DNA of 21,138 bases, from the NCBI GenBank assembly GCA_002399345.1, contig DHDL01000019.1:1-21138 (forward strand). Direction: 5' to 3'. The notes beneath the pieces were generated by a model. The model worked only from the letters and a program-made list of their open reading frames with translations, did not search any database and was not told the DNA's origin. Of the stretch, positions 7,798-14,596 are shown in pieces (positions within the stretch are counted from its first letter, which is position 1; every line of letters begins with the position of its first letter). The translations under genes and the position numbers were made by a program. Source of the DNA: Thermoanaerobacterales bacterium UBA4877 (GTDB lineage Bacteria > Bacillota > Thermoanaerobacteria > Thermoanaerobacterales > UBA4877).

Positions 7798-9525
7798 ATG
7801 ATTAAGAAACTTATGAAGTACTACAAGCCGCATATGGGGCTTTTTATATTGGATCTTGTGTGTGCCGTTTTGATTGCGGCAGCAGATTTGGTATATCCCA
7901 TGGTGTCCCGGGAACTTATAAACAAGGTGATACCCCAGGGGAATACATCGGTGATTTTTAGAATTGGCGGGATATTGTTCATAATATACTTCGTCAGGAT
8001 GATACTACAATATATTGTGGGCTATTACGGCCATCTTATGGGTGTTATGATGGAGTATGATATGAGGAAAGAAGCATTTTCCCATATAATGGACTTATCT
8101 TTTGACTTCTTTGACAATACCCGAACAGGACATATCATGTCAAGAGTGGTAAATGATCTGAATGATATCACCGAAATGGCTCATCACGGGCCGGAGGATC
8201 TTATAATTTCCACTATAAAAATAATCGGTGCGTTTATTCTTCTATGCACCATAAACATAAAGCTTACTCTTATAATATTTGCTATCATGCCTCTGGTACT
8301 TTATTTTATGGTGATGTACAATTTCAAGTTGGAGCATTCTTTTCGTAAGTTTAGGGAGAAGCTGGCAGATGTAAATGCCGGCCTGGAAAGCTCAATATCG
8401 GGTATAAGAGTGGTAAAGTCATTCACCGCAGAGAACAGGGAACGGACTAAGTTCGATAAGGGAAATGAGACTTTTAAACAGGCCAGGGGGGAAACTGTTA
8501 AGTATATAGGTATATTTGATTCCGTGTCTGAATTCCTTTCCAATATGGTTATAGTGATAACAATAGTATCAGGTGGGTACTTTGTCTCAAACAGCATTAT
8601 AAATGCCGGAGATTTTGTTGCGTACATCATTTACATAGGACAGTTTTTACAACCGCTCAATACCTTTGTACGTTTTACGGAGATGTATCAGCAGGGTATG
8701 GCGGGTTTTAAAAGATTTCAGGAGCTGCTGTCGGTGCAGCCGACAGTGGTGGATAAGCCGGACGCTAGGGAGCTGGGCAATGTAAAAGGTGATGTTGAGT
8801 TTGATGACGTATGCTTCAGTTATGATGAGGGTGAAAGTGTGCTCGCGGGAATAAATCTTAAGGTACGGGCAGGGGAGACGATAGCCATTGTGGGGCCGTC
8901 AGGTGCCGGCAAGACAACACTTTGCAGCTTAATGCCACGGTTTTATGATGTGGAAAGCGGCAGCGTCAAGATTGACGGCGCAGATATAAGGGATGTCACA
9001 TTGAATTCATTAAGGAGTAGTATCGGTATTGTGCAGCAGGACGTGTTCTTGTTTCCCGGCAATATAAAGGATAACATAGCCTACGGATGTCCGGATGCCG
9101 GCGACGAGGATATCATAAAGGCGGCTAAGCTTGCTAATGCCCATGATTTTATTATGGAGATGCCAAATGGTTATAATACCTATATAGGCGAGAGGGGTGT
9201 TATGTTGTCCGGTGGCCAGAAACAGCGGATTTCCATAGCGCGTATGTTTTTAAAAAACCCCAGGATTTTGATACTGGACGAGGCGACCTCATCTCTTGAT
9301 ACGTTGAGTGAGGCCATAATACAGGAGTCACTGGAGCGGCTTGCCCAGAACAGGACGACCTTCATAATTGCGCATAGGCTTGCAACCATAAGGAAGGCCA
9401 AACGCATAATCGTGCTGACCGAGAACGGCATAGTAGAAGAGGGAAGCCATGAGGAGCTTATAGCTAACAAGGGACTTTACCATAAGCTTTATAATTCACA
9501 GTTTGAGTCACTGCTGACGCATTGA
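7798..9525 (+). CDS. ABC exporter, fused transmembrane and ATPase domains (MsbA/BmrA-like)
   Basis: A 575-residue half-transporter with an N-terminal six-helix domain (about 1-310) and a C-terminal nucleotide-binding domain (about 330-575). The ATPase motifs are complete: Walker A GPSGAGKTT from residue 366, a Q-loop region with IVQQDVFLFPG, signature LSGGQKQR (470-477), Walker B ILILDEATSSLD with Asp494 and Glu495, and the H-loop His526 in IAHRL. One such protein can work as a homodimer, since no second half-transporter is adjacent. Typical substrates of this group are lipids and hydrophobic drugs; the substrate here cannot be read from sequence. ATG 7798 follows GGGGGG (about 7785-7790), and a strong private promoter lies upstream. 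Confidence 0.92.
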   Translation: MIKKLMKYYKPHMGLFILDLVCAVLIAAADLVYPMVSRELINKVIPQGNTSVIFRIGGILFIIYFVRMILQYIVGYYGHLMGVMMEYDMRKEAFSHIMDLSFDFFDNTRTGHIMSRVVNDLNDITEMAHHGPEDLIISTIKIIGAFILLCTINIKLTLIIFAIMPLVLYFMVMYNFKLEHSFRKFREKLADVNAGLESSISGIRVVKSFTAENRERTKFDKGNETFKQARGETVKYIGIFDSVSEFLSNMVIVITIVSGGYFVSNSIINAGDFVAYIIYIGQFLQPLNTFVRFTEMYQQGMAGFKRFQELLSVQPTVVDKPDARELGNVKGDVEFDDVCFSYDEGESVLAGINLKVRAGETIAIVGPSGAGKTTLCSLMPRFYDVESGSVKIDGADIRDVTLNSLRSSIGIVQQDVFLFPGNIKDNIAYGCPDAGDEDIIKAAKLANAHDFIMEMPNGYNTYIGERGVMLSGGQKQRISIARMFLKNPRILILDEATSSLDTLSEAIIQESLERLAQNRTTFIIAHRLATIRKAKRIIVLTENGIVEEGSHEELIANKGLYHKLYNSQFESLLTH

Positions 9526-9530
9526 TTAAT

Positions 9531-10385
9531 TTACAGATTACATTTTTTGAATATCCACGGAGCGCCTAGGGTGAACCACAATCCAGATAGAAAGTACCTT
9601 ACTGCATATCCTATATTTCCATATGGTAGGACGGCACGCAGCCCGAAGTATAACGGCAGGAATACCGCAATACCTATGAAATATTTAAGTATATTTTTAT
9701 TAAATGTGTTTGGCTTGGGCTGATACCCTATAAAGTCCTCATCGGTGAAGAAGCCAATGAGTATGCCGGCCAACATCGGCATGTATTTAAAATTATCATG
9801 GTGTGGAAACAATATTAGTAATACTATAGGAATGAGCACGGAAGCGGCTATTTTTGCGGGGTAGTTGTGCAGCCTTAGATGGTTTACGCGTTCAGTAAAG
9901 GCCAGGCCGGCGTACGCTACGATCATACCGATGGCCGCGCCTCCCGCAACGTCGGCGGGCCAGTGTACCCCAAGATACAGTCGGGAAAGTGACACCAGCA
10001 GGATAGCGGCAAGGCTTGTCCAATAAAGCCAAGGCCTGCCGAAATATCCCATCAGATATCCCCATAGGGAAGCTGTGCTTTGGGCATGGCCGCTGGGGAA
10101 TGAATAACCGCCTGCAGTGGCACGCGGCAGAGTCCTTATGCTGGGATAGTCGAATGGCCGCTTTATCTTTACAATCTCCTTTAACAGTACGTTTATATAC
10201 ATAGACAAAAGAACAGAGACGCCCAGGCCTAGACCCGCTTTTTTGTCCTTGCCCCAGTATATGGCTGGAATCACGATAAAAAAGAATGCCTCGCTGCCCA
10301 TACTTGTCAAAGCTAGAAACAATGCATCCAGCACTGGATTATGTATAGACTGTATGAAATTTATTATTTCCATTTGAATCTCCAC
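9531..10385 (-). CDS. PAP2-family membrane phosphatase
   Basis: A membrane-bound phosphatase of about 284 residues with all three PAP2 motifs, counted from GTG 10385: K69...RP (KEIVKIKRP), PSGH at 97-100, and S134-R135...H141...D145 (SRLYLGVHWPAD). His100 and His141 are the expected catalytic histidines. About six to seven hydrophobic spans are seen, with an extended C-terminal membrane part after the core. Members dephosphorylate lipid phosphates such as undecaprenyl pyrophosphate, phosphatidic acid or phosphatidylglycerol phosphate; which one is not decidable. GTG 10385 is preferred because AAGGAGG (10394-10400) lies 8 bases upstream; the longer frame from 10430 starts within the promoter region. 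The 3' end nearly touches the convergent ABC gene (5 bases between stops). Confidence 0.85.
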   Translation of the reverse strand: MEIQMEIINFIQSIHNPVLDALFLALTSMGSEAFFFIVIPAIYWGKDKKAGLGLGVSVLLSMYINVLLKEIVKIKRPFDYPSIRTLPRATAGGYSFPSGHAQSTASLWGYLMGYFGRPWLYWTSLAAILLVSLSRLYLGVHWPADVAGGAAIGMIVAYAGLAFTERVNHLRLHNYPAKIAASVLIPIVLLILFPHHDNFKYMPMLAGILIGFFTDEDFIGYQPKPNTFNKNILKYFIGIAVFLPLYFGLRAVLPYGNIGYAVRYFLSGLWFTLGAPWIFKKCNL

Positions 10386-10407
10386 TGCATATACCTCCTT
10401 GCATTTT

Positions 10408-10413
10408 AGTATA
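10408..10413 (-). promoter_or_regulatory. Putative -10 box for the PAP2 gene
   Basis: TATACT on the minus strand (10413 to 10408), 23 bases before the GTG start. No good -35 box is seen; a poor TTTCTT overlaps the T-tract of the mgtA terminator. Confidence 0.35.
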
Positions 10414-10429
10414 ACATATCTTTTTCTCA

Positions 10430-10463
10430 TAAGAAAAAAGAAAGGGGGCAGTTGCCTGCCCCC
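10430..10463 (-). terminator. Intrinsic terminator of mgtA
   Basis: On the minus strand GGGGGCA (10463-10457) and TGCCCCC (10450-10444) form a G-C-rich 7-bp stem with a 6-base loop. TTTCTTTTTTC follows immediately. It lies 10 bases beyond the mgtA stop and separates mgtA from the PAP2 gene. Confidence 0.85.
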
Positions 10464-10473
10464 TGTGACTAAC

Positions 10474-13038
10474 TCAATCTATTTCGTATCTCTTGTTATA
10501 CCAATTCTTCACCACCTGGGTTAAAGTAACATAGCCCAGCAAAATCAAAGCAAGGAATCCCCAATATGCCATAGGGAGCTTTACAAATCCAAAGGCGGAG
10601 CCTAGAGGCGAATAAGCTAAAACAGCGCCTAGGCACACAACTGCGATTGAAGTTATCATAAGCGGCCGGCTAGCCCTGCTTTGAATAAACGGGATCTTAT
10701 TTGTCCTTATCACATGAATGATAAGCGTCTGCGTAAACAAAGACTCAACAAACCACCCCGCCTGAAACAGCGCGGGATTATTTCCCGCTGAAAATACAAA
10801 CAACATAATGAAATAGGTTATATAATCAAATATTGAGCTGATCGGCCCTATATGCATGATATATCTTTTAATGTCATCTACCGCCCATTTCCTCGGCCGC
10901 TTAATCCATTCCTCATCTACAGAATCGGTAGGCAGAGCCGTCTGGGATATATCATATAGTAGGTTGTTTGCTAAAACCTGAATAGGGAGCATAGGCAAAA
11001 ACGGCACAAAAATGCTCGCCCCGAGTAAACTGAATATATTACCAAAGTTGGAGCTGCCGGTCATCTTAATATATTTGATAATATTGCCGAATACCCTTCT
11101 GCCCTCCAGAATACCTTCTTCAAGTACGAGCAGGTTGTTCTCCAGCAGTATTATATCCGATGATTCCTTTGCTATATCGACTGCCGTATCAACGGATATC
11201 CCTACATCCGCTGTTTTTAGTGCGGGGGCATCGTTTATGCCGTCACCCATAAACCCGACCACATGGTCTTTACTCTGCAAAGCTTTTATTATCCTTTCCT
11301 TATCCATGGGCGATAGCTTCGCGAATATTGAAACCTCCTCGGCCGCTTCAGCCAGTTCTCCATCGCTCATTGCATCTATATCACTGCCAAGAAGTACCTT
11401 ATCCGCCGGTAAATTAACCTTCTCGCATACCTTTTTAGCTACGATATCATTGTCGCCGGTTAGCACCTTAACCTCTACATTGTATTTGTGGGCCTTAGCA
11501 ATAGCATCCGCCGCGGTATCCTTAGGCGGATCAAGAAAAGCCAGGAAACCAAGCAGAGTAAGGCCGCTCTCATCGTCTATAGAATATTCATTCCTGCTGT
11601 CATCGAATATCCGGTAAGCTACGGCAATGACCCTGAAGCCATCATCATGCAGGTTGTCTATAATACCGCTTATATTGCTGTCCATCTTGCCCAGGAATGG
11701 TTCCGTGCCTTCCTTTGTCTCATATTTATTGCAAAGGCCGAGGACCTCCTCAATAGCACCCTTGCATATCAGCACATGCTCATTTCTTTTATTTTTTACA
11801 ACCACAGACATTCTCTTTCTCATAAAATCAAAGGGGATTTCATCTATCTTTAAGTATTTATGTTCAATGTTAGAATAATACTCCTCGTCATTTCTGTGGC
11901 TCAGTATGGCGCTGTCCATCACATTTCTTAAACCGGTCTGATAAAAACTATTTATAAATGCATATTTTAAAACCCTATCTGAATCAACTCCGTATATATT
12001 TAAATATTTCTCCAAAACAACTTTTCCGGCTGTTATGGTTCCTGTTTTATCAGTACACAAAACATCCATTGCTCCAAAATCCTGTATGGCATTAAGCTTT
12101 TTTACAATCACCTTTTTCTTTGCCATGGATAATGCTCCCTGCGAAAGGTTTACGGTCACTATCATGGGAAGCATCTCCGGTGTGAGTCCAACCGCTACGG
12201 CTATTGCAAATAAAAATGCATCAAACCAATTCCCTTTAGTAAATCCGTTGATAAGAAATACAACCGGTGCCATAATGAAGATCAGCTTTATCATGAGCCA
12301 TGTATAGTCGTTTATACCTTTATCAAAACTAGTCATGGGCCTTTCACCGGTGGTTGTCTTTTTGGCTAACCGGCCGAAATAGGTATCTTTCCCTGTGGTG
12401 AGCGCAATAGCAATGGCTGTACCGCTCTCCACATTAGTACCCATAAAGCACATATTGGGGTTTTCCAAATCATTTTTCCACGTGCCCTCCGTTATGTTCT
12501 TTTCTACGGGAAGCGATTCACCGGTGAGGGCCGATTGGTTTACAAACAAATCCTTGGATGTGACCAGCTGCACATCCGCCGGAATCATATCACCCGAAGA
12601 TAAATGAATGATATCACCGGGGACGATCATCTTTAATGGTATTTCCTTTTGTACCCCATTCCTTATGACGGTCGCCGTTGTGGTTATCATAGATTTTAGT
12701 TTTCCTGCGGATTCATCCGCCTTCATCTCCTGAACAAACTGTAATACTACGCCTAGCGCAACCATAATAACCATTACCACAGCTGCGCTTATATCGCCGG
12801 TGATATAAGAAATAACTGCGAGTACAATAAGAAGGAGGATCAAAGGGTTTTTAAAGTTTTCGAAAAGCCGTGCAAAGATTGATTTATTTACTTTCCCGCC
12901 GACCTCATTAAATCCATAATCATCAAGTCTTTTTTCTGCTTCTTCCTCTGTTAATCCGTCAAGTGAAGTGTTAAGCTTTTTTAATATAGGGTTAACTATA
13001 TCAGAGTTTATATTATCCGTTAATTTTTTCAAAACCAT
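10474..13038 (-). CDS. mgtA: Magnesium-transporting P-type ATPase (type IIIB)
   Basis: An 854-residue P-type ATPase that imports Mg2+ at the expense of ATP. The phosphorylated Asp330 lies in CTDKTGTITAGK. Other visible motifs are the actuator loop ALTGESLPVEK, the hinge VGFMGDGINDAPALKTADVGISVD, and the stretch typical of MgtA/MgtB membrane helices, KYIKMTGSSNFGNIFSLLGAS and PFLPMLPIQVLANNLLYDISQ. About ten membrane spans are expected. Length is close to E. coli MgtA (898), with a shorter N-terminus. ATG 13038 follows GAGGAGG, which is buried in a hairpin. Transcription is under an M-box riboswitch (13549-13705), so low Mg2+ should induce it. A 35-codon membrane peptide gene precedes it by 22 bases. 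Confidence 0.93.
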   Translation of the reverse strand: MVLKKLTDNINSDIVNPILKKLNTSLDGLTEEEAEKRLDDYGFNEVGGKVNKSIFARLFENFKNPLILLLIVLAVISYITGDISAAVVMVIMVALGVVLQFVQEMKADESAGKLKSMITTTATVIRNGVQKEIPLKMIVPGDIIHLSSGDMIPADVQLVTSKDLFVNQSALTGESLPVEKNITEGTWKNDLENPNMCFMGTNVESGTAIAIALTTGKDTYFGRLAKKTTTGERPMTSFDKGINDYTWLMIKLIFIMAPVVFLINGFTKGNWFDAFLFAIAVAVGLTPEMLPMIVTVNLSQGALSMAKKKVIVKKLNAIQDFGAMDVLCTDKTGTITAGKVVLEKYLNIYGVDSDRVLKYAFINSFYQTGLRNVMDSAILSHRNDEEYYSNIEHKYLKIDEIPFDFMRKRMSVVVKNKRNEHVLICKGAIEEVLGLCNKYETKEGTEPFLGKMDSNISGIIDNLHDDGFRVIAVAYRIFDDSRNEYSIDDESGLTLLGFLAFLDPPKDTAADAIAKAHKYNVEVKVLTGDNDIVAKKVCEKVNLPADKVLLGSDIDAMSDGELAEAAEEVSIFAKLSPMDKERIIKALQSKDHVVGFMGDGINDAPALKTADVGISVDTAVDIAKESSDIILLENNLLVLEEGILEGRRVFGNIIKYIKMTGSSNFGNIFSLLGASIFVPFLPMLPIQVLANNLLYDISQTALPTDSVDEEWIKRPRKWAVDDIKRYIMHIGPISSIFDYITYFIMLFVFSAGNNPALFQAGWFVESLFTQTLIIHVIRTNKIPFIQSRASRPLMITSIAVVCLGAVLAYSPLGSAFGFVKLPMAYWGFLALILLGYVTLTQVVKNWYNKRYEID

Positions 13039-13040
13039 AA

Positions 13041-13060
13041 CAATACCTCCTCAGGTATTG
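13041..13060 (-). promoter_or_regulatory. Hairpin sequestering the mgtA Shine-Dalgarno
   Basis: In the mRNA sense, CAATACCT pairs perfectly with AGGTATTG over 8 bp, with the 4-base loop GAGG. The mgtA Shine-Dalgarno GAGGAGG is formed by the loop plus the first bases of the 3' arm, and ATG 13038 lies 2 bases beyond the stem. The 5' arm starts at the base right after the UGA stop of the upstream 35-codon ORF, so a ribosome reaching that stop would cover and open the hairpin. The structure is seen; translational coupling is inferred. Confidence 0.75.
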
Positions 13061-13168
13061 TCATCCAAGCAGTGAAACCATGGAAGCGGACACCACTGTC
13101 GGGATGACAAATATTATTATTACCATGTAAGGTTGTTTGTATTTACTGCCTGCAGGTCCATCGTCCAT
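13061..13168 (-). CDS. Small single-span membrane peptide (35 aa) upstream of mgtA
   Basis: ATG 13168 opens 35 codons ending in TGA (13063-13061). The peptide has a polar N-terminus (MDDGPAGSKYKQP) and then a hydrophobic segment of about 20 residues (YMVIIIFVIP, TVVSASMVSLLG) reaching the C-terminus. It is preceded by GAGAGGTG (13183-13176) at good spacing. The stop directly abuts the hairpin that hides the mgtA ribosome binding site, 22 bases before the mgtA ATG. Small membrane peptides assist other P-type pumps (KdpF in Kdp; MgtS with E. coli MgtA), so a subunit or stabiliser of MgtA is plausible; a purely regulatory leader peptide is the alternative. I recognise no named family. Confidence 0.72.
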   Translation of the reverse strand: MDDGPAGSKYKQPYMVIIIFVIPTVVSASMVSLLG

Positions 13169-13353
13169 AGTTTTCACCTCTCTTTTAAAATAAGTAATCG
13201 GCTATTTATTAATATGCCCACTAAAAAAGACCATAATAAATAAAAGGTTCATGTTTGTACTTTAACCTTTCCAAAACCTATTATTTAATATATAAATTTT
13301 GACCGGGGTAGTTTTGCATATAGCATTAATTTATGGGACCATGGGGAAATGAT
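13169..13353 (-). other. Untranslated spacer between the two small ORFs
   Basis: An AT-rich stretch of 185 bases. Two weak inverted repeats are visible: AAAGGTT (13243-13249) against AACCTTT (13264-13270), and TATTTATTA (13203-13211) against TAATAAATA (13234-13242). In the mgtA direction the first is followed by TATTTATTATGG and then TTTTTTAG, so it could act as a weak attenuator. No clear promoter was found, so the small ORFs and mgtA are most simply one transcript. Confidence 0.4.
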
Positions 13354-13467
13354 TTAAAGAAAGCATATATCACGCAGGCACAAGGAACAGAGCAGGGAAA
13401 AGTATGCCTTGTTATACATGTGATATATACACTTACCGCCACAGCCCTTATTACAGCCAGACTCCAT
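13354..13467 (-). CDS. Cys-rich 37-aa peptide ORF downstream of the M-box
   Basis: ATG 13467 has one of the strongest Shine-Dalgarno sites in the window (CGGAGGTGA, 13481-13473). The 37-codon frame ends in TAA. The product begins MESGCNKGCGGKC and ends SLLCSLCLRDICFL, with six cysteines. The N-terminal C-x3-C-x3-C cluster could bind metal. The start lies about 25 bases past the T-tract of the riboswitch terminator, so it would be the first gene expressed when Mg2+ is low. No known family is recognised. It could be a real metal-linked small protein, a leader peptide, or a chance frame behind a fortuitous site. Confidence 0.5.
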   Translation of the reverse strand: MESGCNKGCGGKCIYHMYNKAYFSLLCSLCLRDICFL

Positions 13468-13491
13468 TCCTGTCACCTCCGTAATATAATG

Positions 13492-13535
13492 AAAAGATAA
13501 AAAGCCCTCGTCAAACTTGAGTGTATGACGAAGGC
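13492..13535 (-). terminator. Intrinsic terminator of the M-box riboswitch
   Basis: On the minus strand GCCTTCGTCA (13535-13526) pairs over 10 bp (one G-T) with TGACGAGGGC (13513-13504), with a 12-base loop, followed by TTTTTATCTTTT. Loop bases TCAAGTTT (13520-13513) are complementary over 8 bp to AAACTTGA (13565-13558) in the 3' part of the riboswitch, giving a possible antiterminator. Confidence 0.85.
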
Positions 13536-13548
13536 ATTATAATCAATA

Positions 13549-13705
13549 CTTTCTCGTTCAAGTTTTGGCTCAGCAAGGCCATGAAATTGCATTAGATAAG
13601 GCCTTCTTTGTTCGGCCAAACCTGCTTGCCGGGTCAGGGTGTTTCCACTCTTTTTCGGTAGCAATCCGTATCCTTGCAGTAACCTCACCTACCGAGGTCT
13701 TATTA
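13549..13705 (-). ncRNA. M-box (ykoK) Mg2+ riboswitch in the mgtA leader
   Basis: On the minus strand the leader has the M-box core in the expected order: TAGGTGAGG (13691-13683), GATACGGATTGCTACCG, GGAAACACC (13646-13638) followed by CTGACCCGG, and a 3' part GCTGAGCC...CTTGAACGAG like the end of the B. subtilis mgtE M-box. The outer P1 helix can form from CTCG (13697-13694) with CGAG (13556-13553), with UUAAUA/UAUUGA beyond it. At high Mg2+ the aptamer would sequester the antiterminator strand, so the terminator at 13504-13535 forms and mgtA is off. Identification is by memory of the consensus, not a covariance search. Confidence 0.85.
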
Positions 13706-13720
13706 AGTTTATATTATTAT

Positions 13721-13748
13721 ATTATACTTAATATCCATTGTATGTCAA
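13721..13748 (-). promoter_or_regulatory. Consensus sigma-A promoter of the mgtA operon
   Basis: On the minus strand TTGACA (13748-13743), a 16-base spacer and TATAAT (13726-13721) are perfect boxes. The start would fall near 13714, just before the M-box P1 helix. It lies only 27 bases after the stop of the upstream glucosaminidase gene. Confidence 0.85.
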
Positions 13749-13774
13749 CAGTTTTAAAAAAATTTATCCTCTGA

Positions 13775-14323
13775 TTATATATTACAGTGTCTGGCCAATG
13801 TGCTCATCCAACTGTGCAGGCTGTCATAGTAGCTGCCATGGTCCGGCCCGCCGTAGCCCGCATCCGCAATGAACCTCGCGCATTTGTCGGCATCGGGGAG
13901 CGTGCTTTGGGCCTGGCAGTACTTGAGATAATCGATAAGAAGTGAGTAGCGGGGGTTTACGATAAAGAATTTGCCATATCCCTCGGCGTGTTTCATCATA
14001 CCCTCGAATTTAGCCCATTTTCCTATGCCTTTACCGACGTTGCTGGGTGGATTTGATGGGTTGGTATATATGATGTTAGACCAGTTTTGATTGTTTCTTT
14101 GAAGTTTGCCTGATGCCCAGCCGGATTCTCCTCCCCATTGTGCTAATATCATATTGACTGGTAGGCCGTAACAGATAGAGGCGGCATAACTTGCCGCATA
14201 TCCGAAACATTCAGCAAAGGCTTCGACATTGCCCTGACCTGCGGGGTTAGGGTTAATGTCAACATAGATATCGCCGCTGTTATCCCGGCATTTTATTGAA
14301 AGCTTAGGGATCGATTGTGCCAT
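13775..14323 (-). CDS. Glucosaminidase-domain (lysozyme-like) protein without a visible signal peptide
   Basis: A 182-residue protein related to the endo-beta-N-acetylglucosaminidase family (PF01832). The key region is LPVNMILAQWGGESGWASGKLQRNNQNWSNI (two adjacent parts of the motif), matching the family pattern AQ--LESGWG-S-L---NN-FGI. Glu66 is the likely catalytic acid. This family cuts the glycan strands of peptidoglycan. The N-terminus (MAQSIPKLSIKCRDNSG) is polar and lacks a secretion signal or anchor, and there is no wall-binding repeat. It could be a phage-type endolysin relic, a holin-dependent enzyme or an internal sporulation or storage protein. ATG 14323 has AAGGAGG (14339-14333). 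No phage genes adjoin it. Confidence 0.7.
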   Translation of the reverse strand: MAQSIPKLSIKCRDNSGDIYVDINPNPAGQGNVEAFAECFGYAASYAASICYGLPVNMILAQWGGESGWASGKLQRNNQNWSNIIYTNPSNPPSNVGKGIGKWAKFEGMMKHAEGYGKFFIVNPRYSLLIDYLKYCQAQSTLPDADKCARFIADAGYGGPDHGSYYDSLHSWMSTLARHCNI

Positions 14324-14596
14324 AAGATATAACCTCCTTTACAATATTTTGCTTATGGTCAGATAAATATATAGCCACGCATCGCGTATTATATCCTTTA
14401 TATATAATATTTCGTTATGATAAATTTGATCCGCACTTTAGAATAGTTTCTTGCATGTAGTTATTTAAGGATATTCTATGTAGGAATTCTATAATTTGCT
14501 TGACTGGACAAAAGTATAATGTTAAGATAAAAGCGGCAGAAAAAGCAAAGCACTTATCAGATTTTGTCCAAATTATAAGAGAAAGGTCGATGTAAA
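14324..14596. other. Divergent intergenic region between the glucosaminidase gene and cstA
   Basis: Toward the minus strand there is a TATAAT (14393-14388) without a clear -35 box. Toward cstA the best fit is TTGACT (14500-14505), 17 bases, TAAGAT (14523-14528); an isolated TATAAT lies at 14515-14520. Two inverted repeats are present: TAGAATA (14439-14445) with TATTCTA (14472-14478), and TGGACAAAA (14505-14513) with TTTTGTCCA (14562-14570). No gene is seen. Confidence 0.5.
14505..14570 (+). repeat. 9-bp inverted repeat in the cstA promoter region
   Basis: TGGACAAAA (14505-14513) is repeated exactly in reverse complement as TTTTGTCCA (14562-14570). The arms flank the likely transcription start, one overlapping the promoter. 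This is the arrangement of a two-site operator that could loop, or of a leader stem. The regulator is unknown. Confidence 0.5.

Noticed and set aside
11012..11617. 201-codon plus-strand frame opposite mgtA
   Set aside because: It is antisense to the well-conserved ATPase hinge region of mgtA, is low-complexity (Ser/Leu-rich), and has no convincing ribosome binding site or motif.
13473..13688. 71-codon minus-strand frame
   Set aside because: It lies entirely within the M-box riboswitch and its terminator; the structured RNA explains the region, and the peptide looks non-coding.
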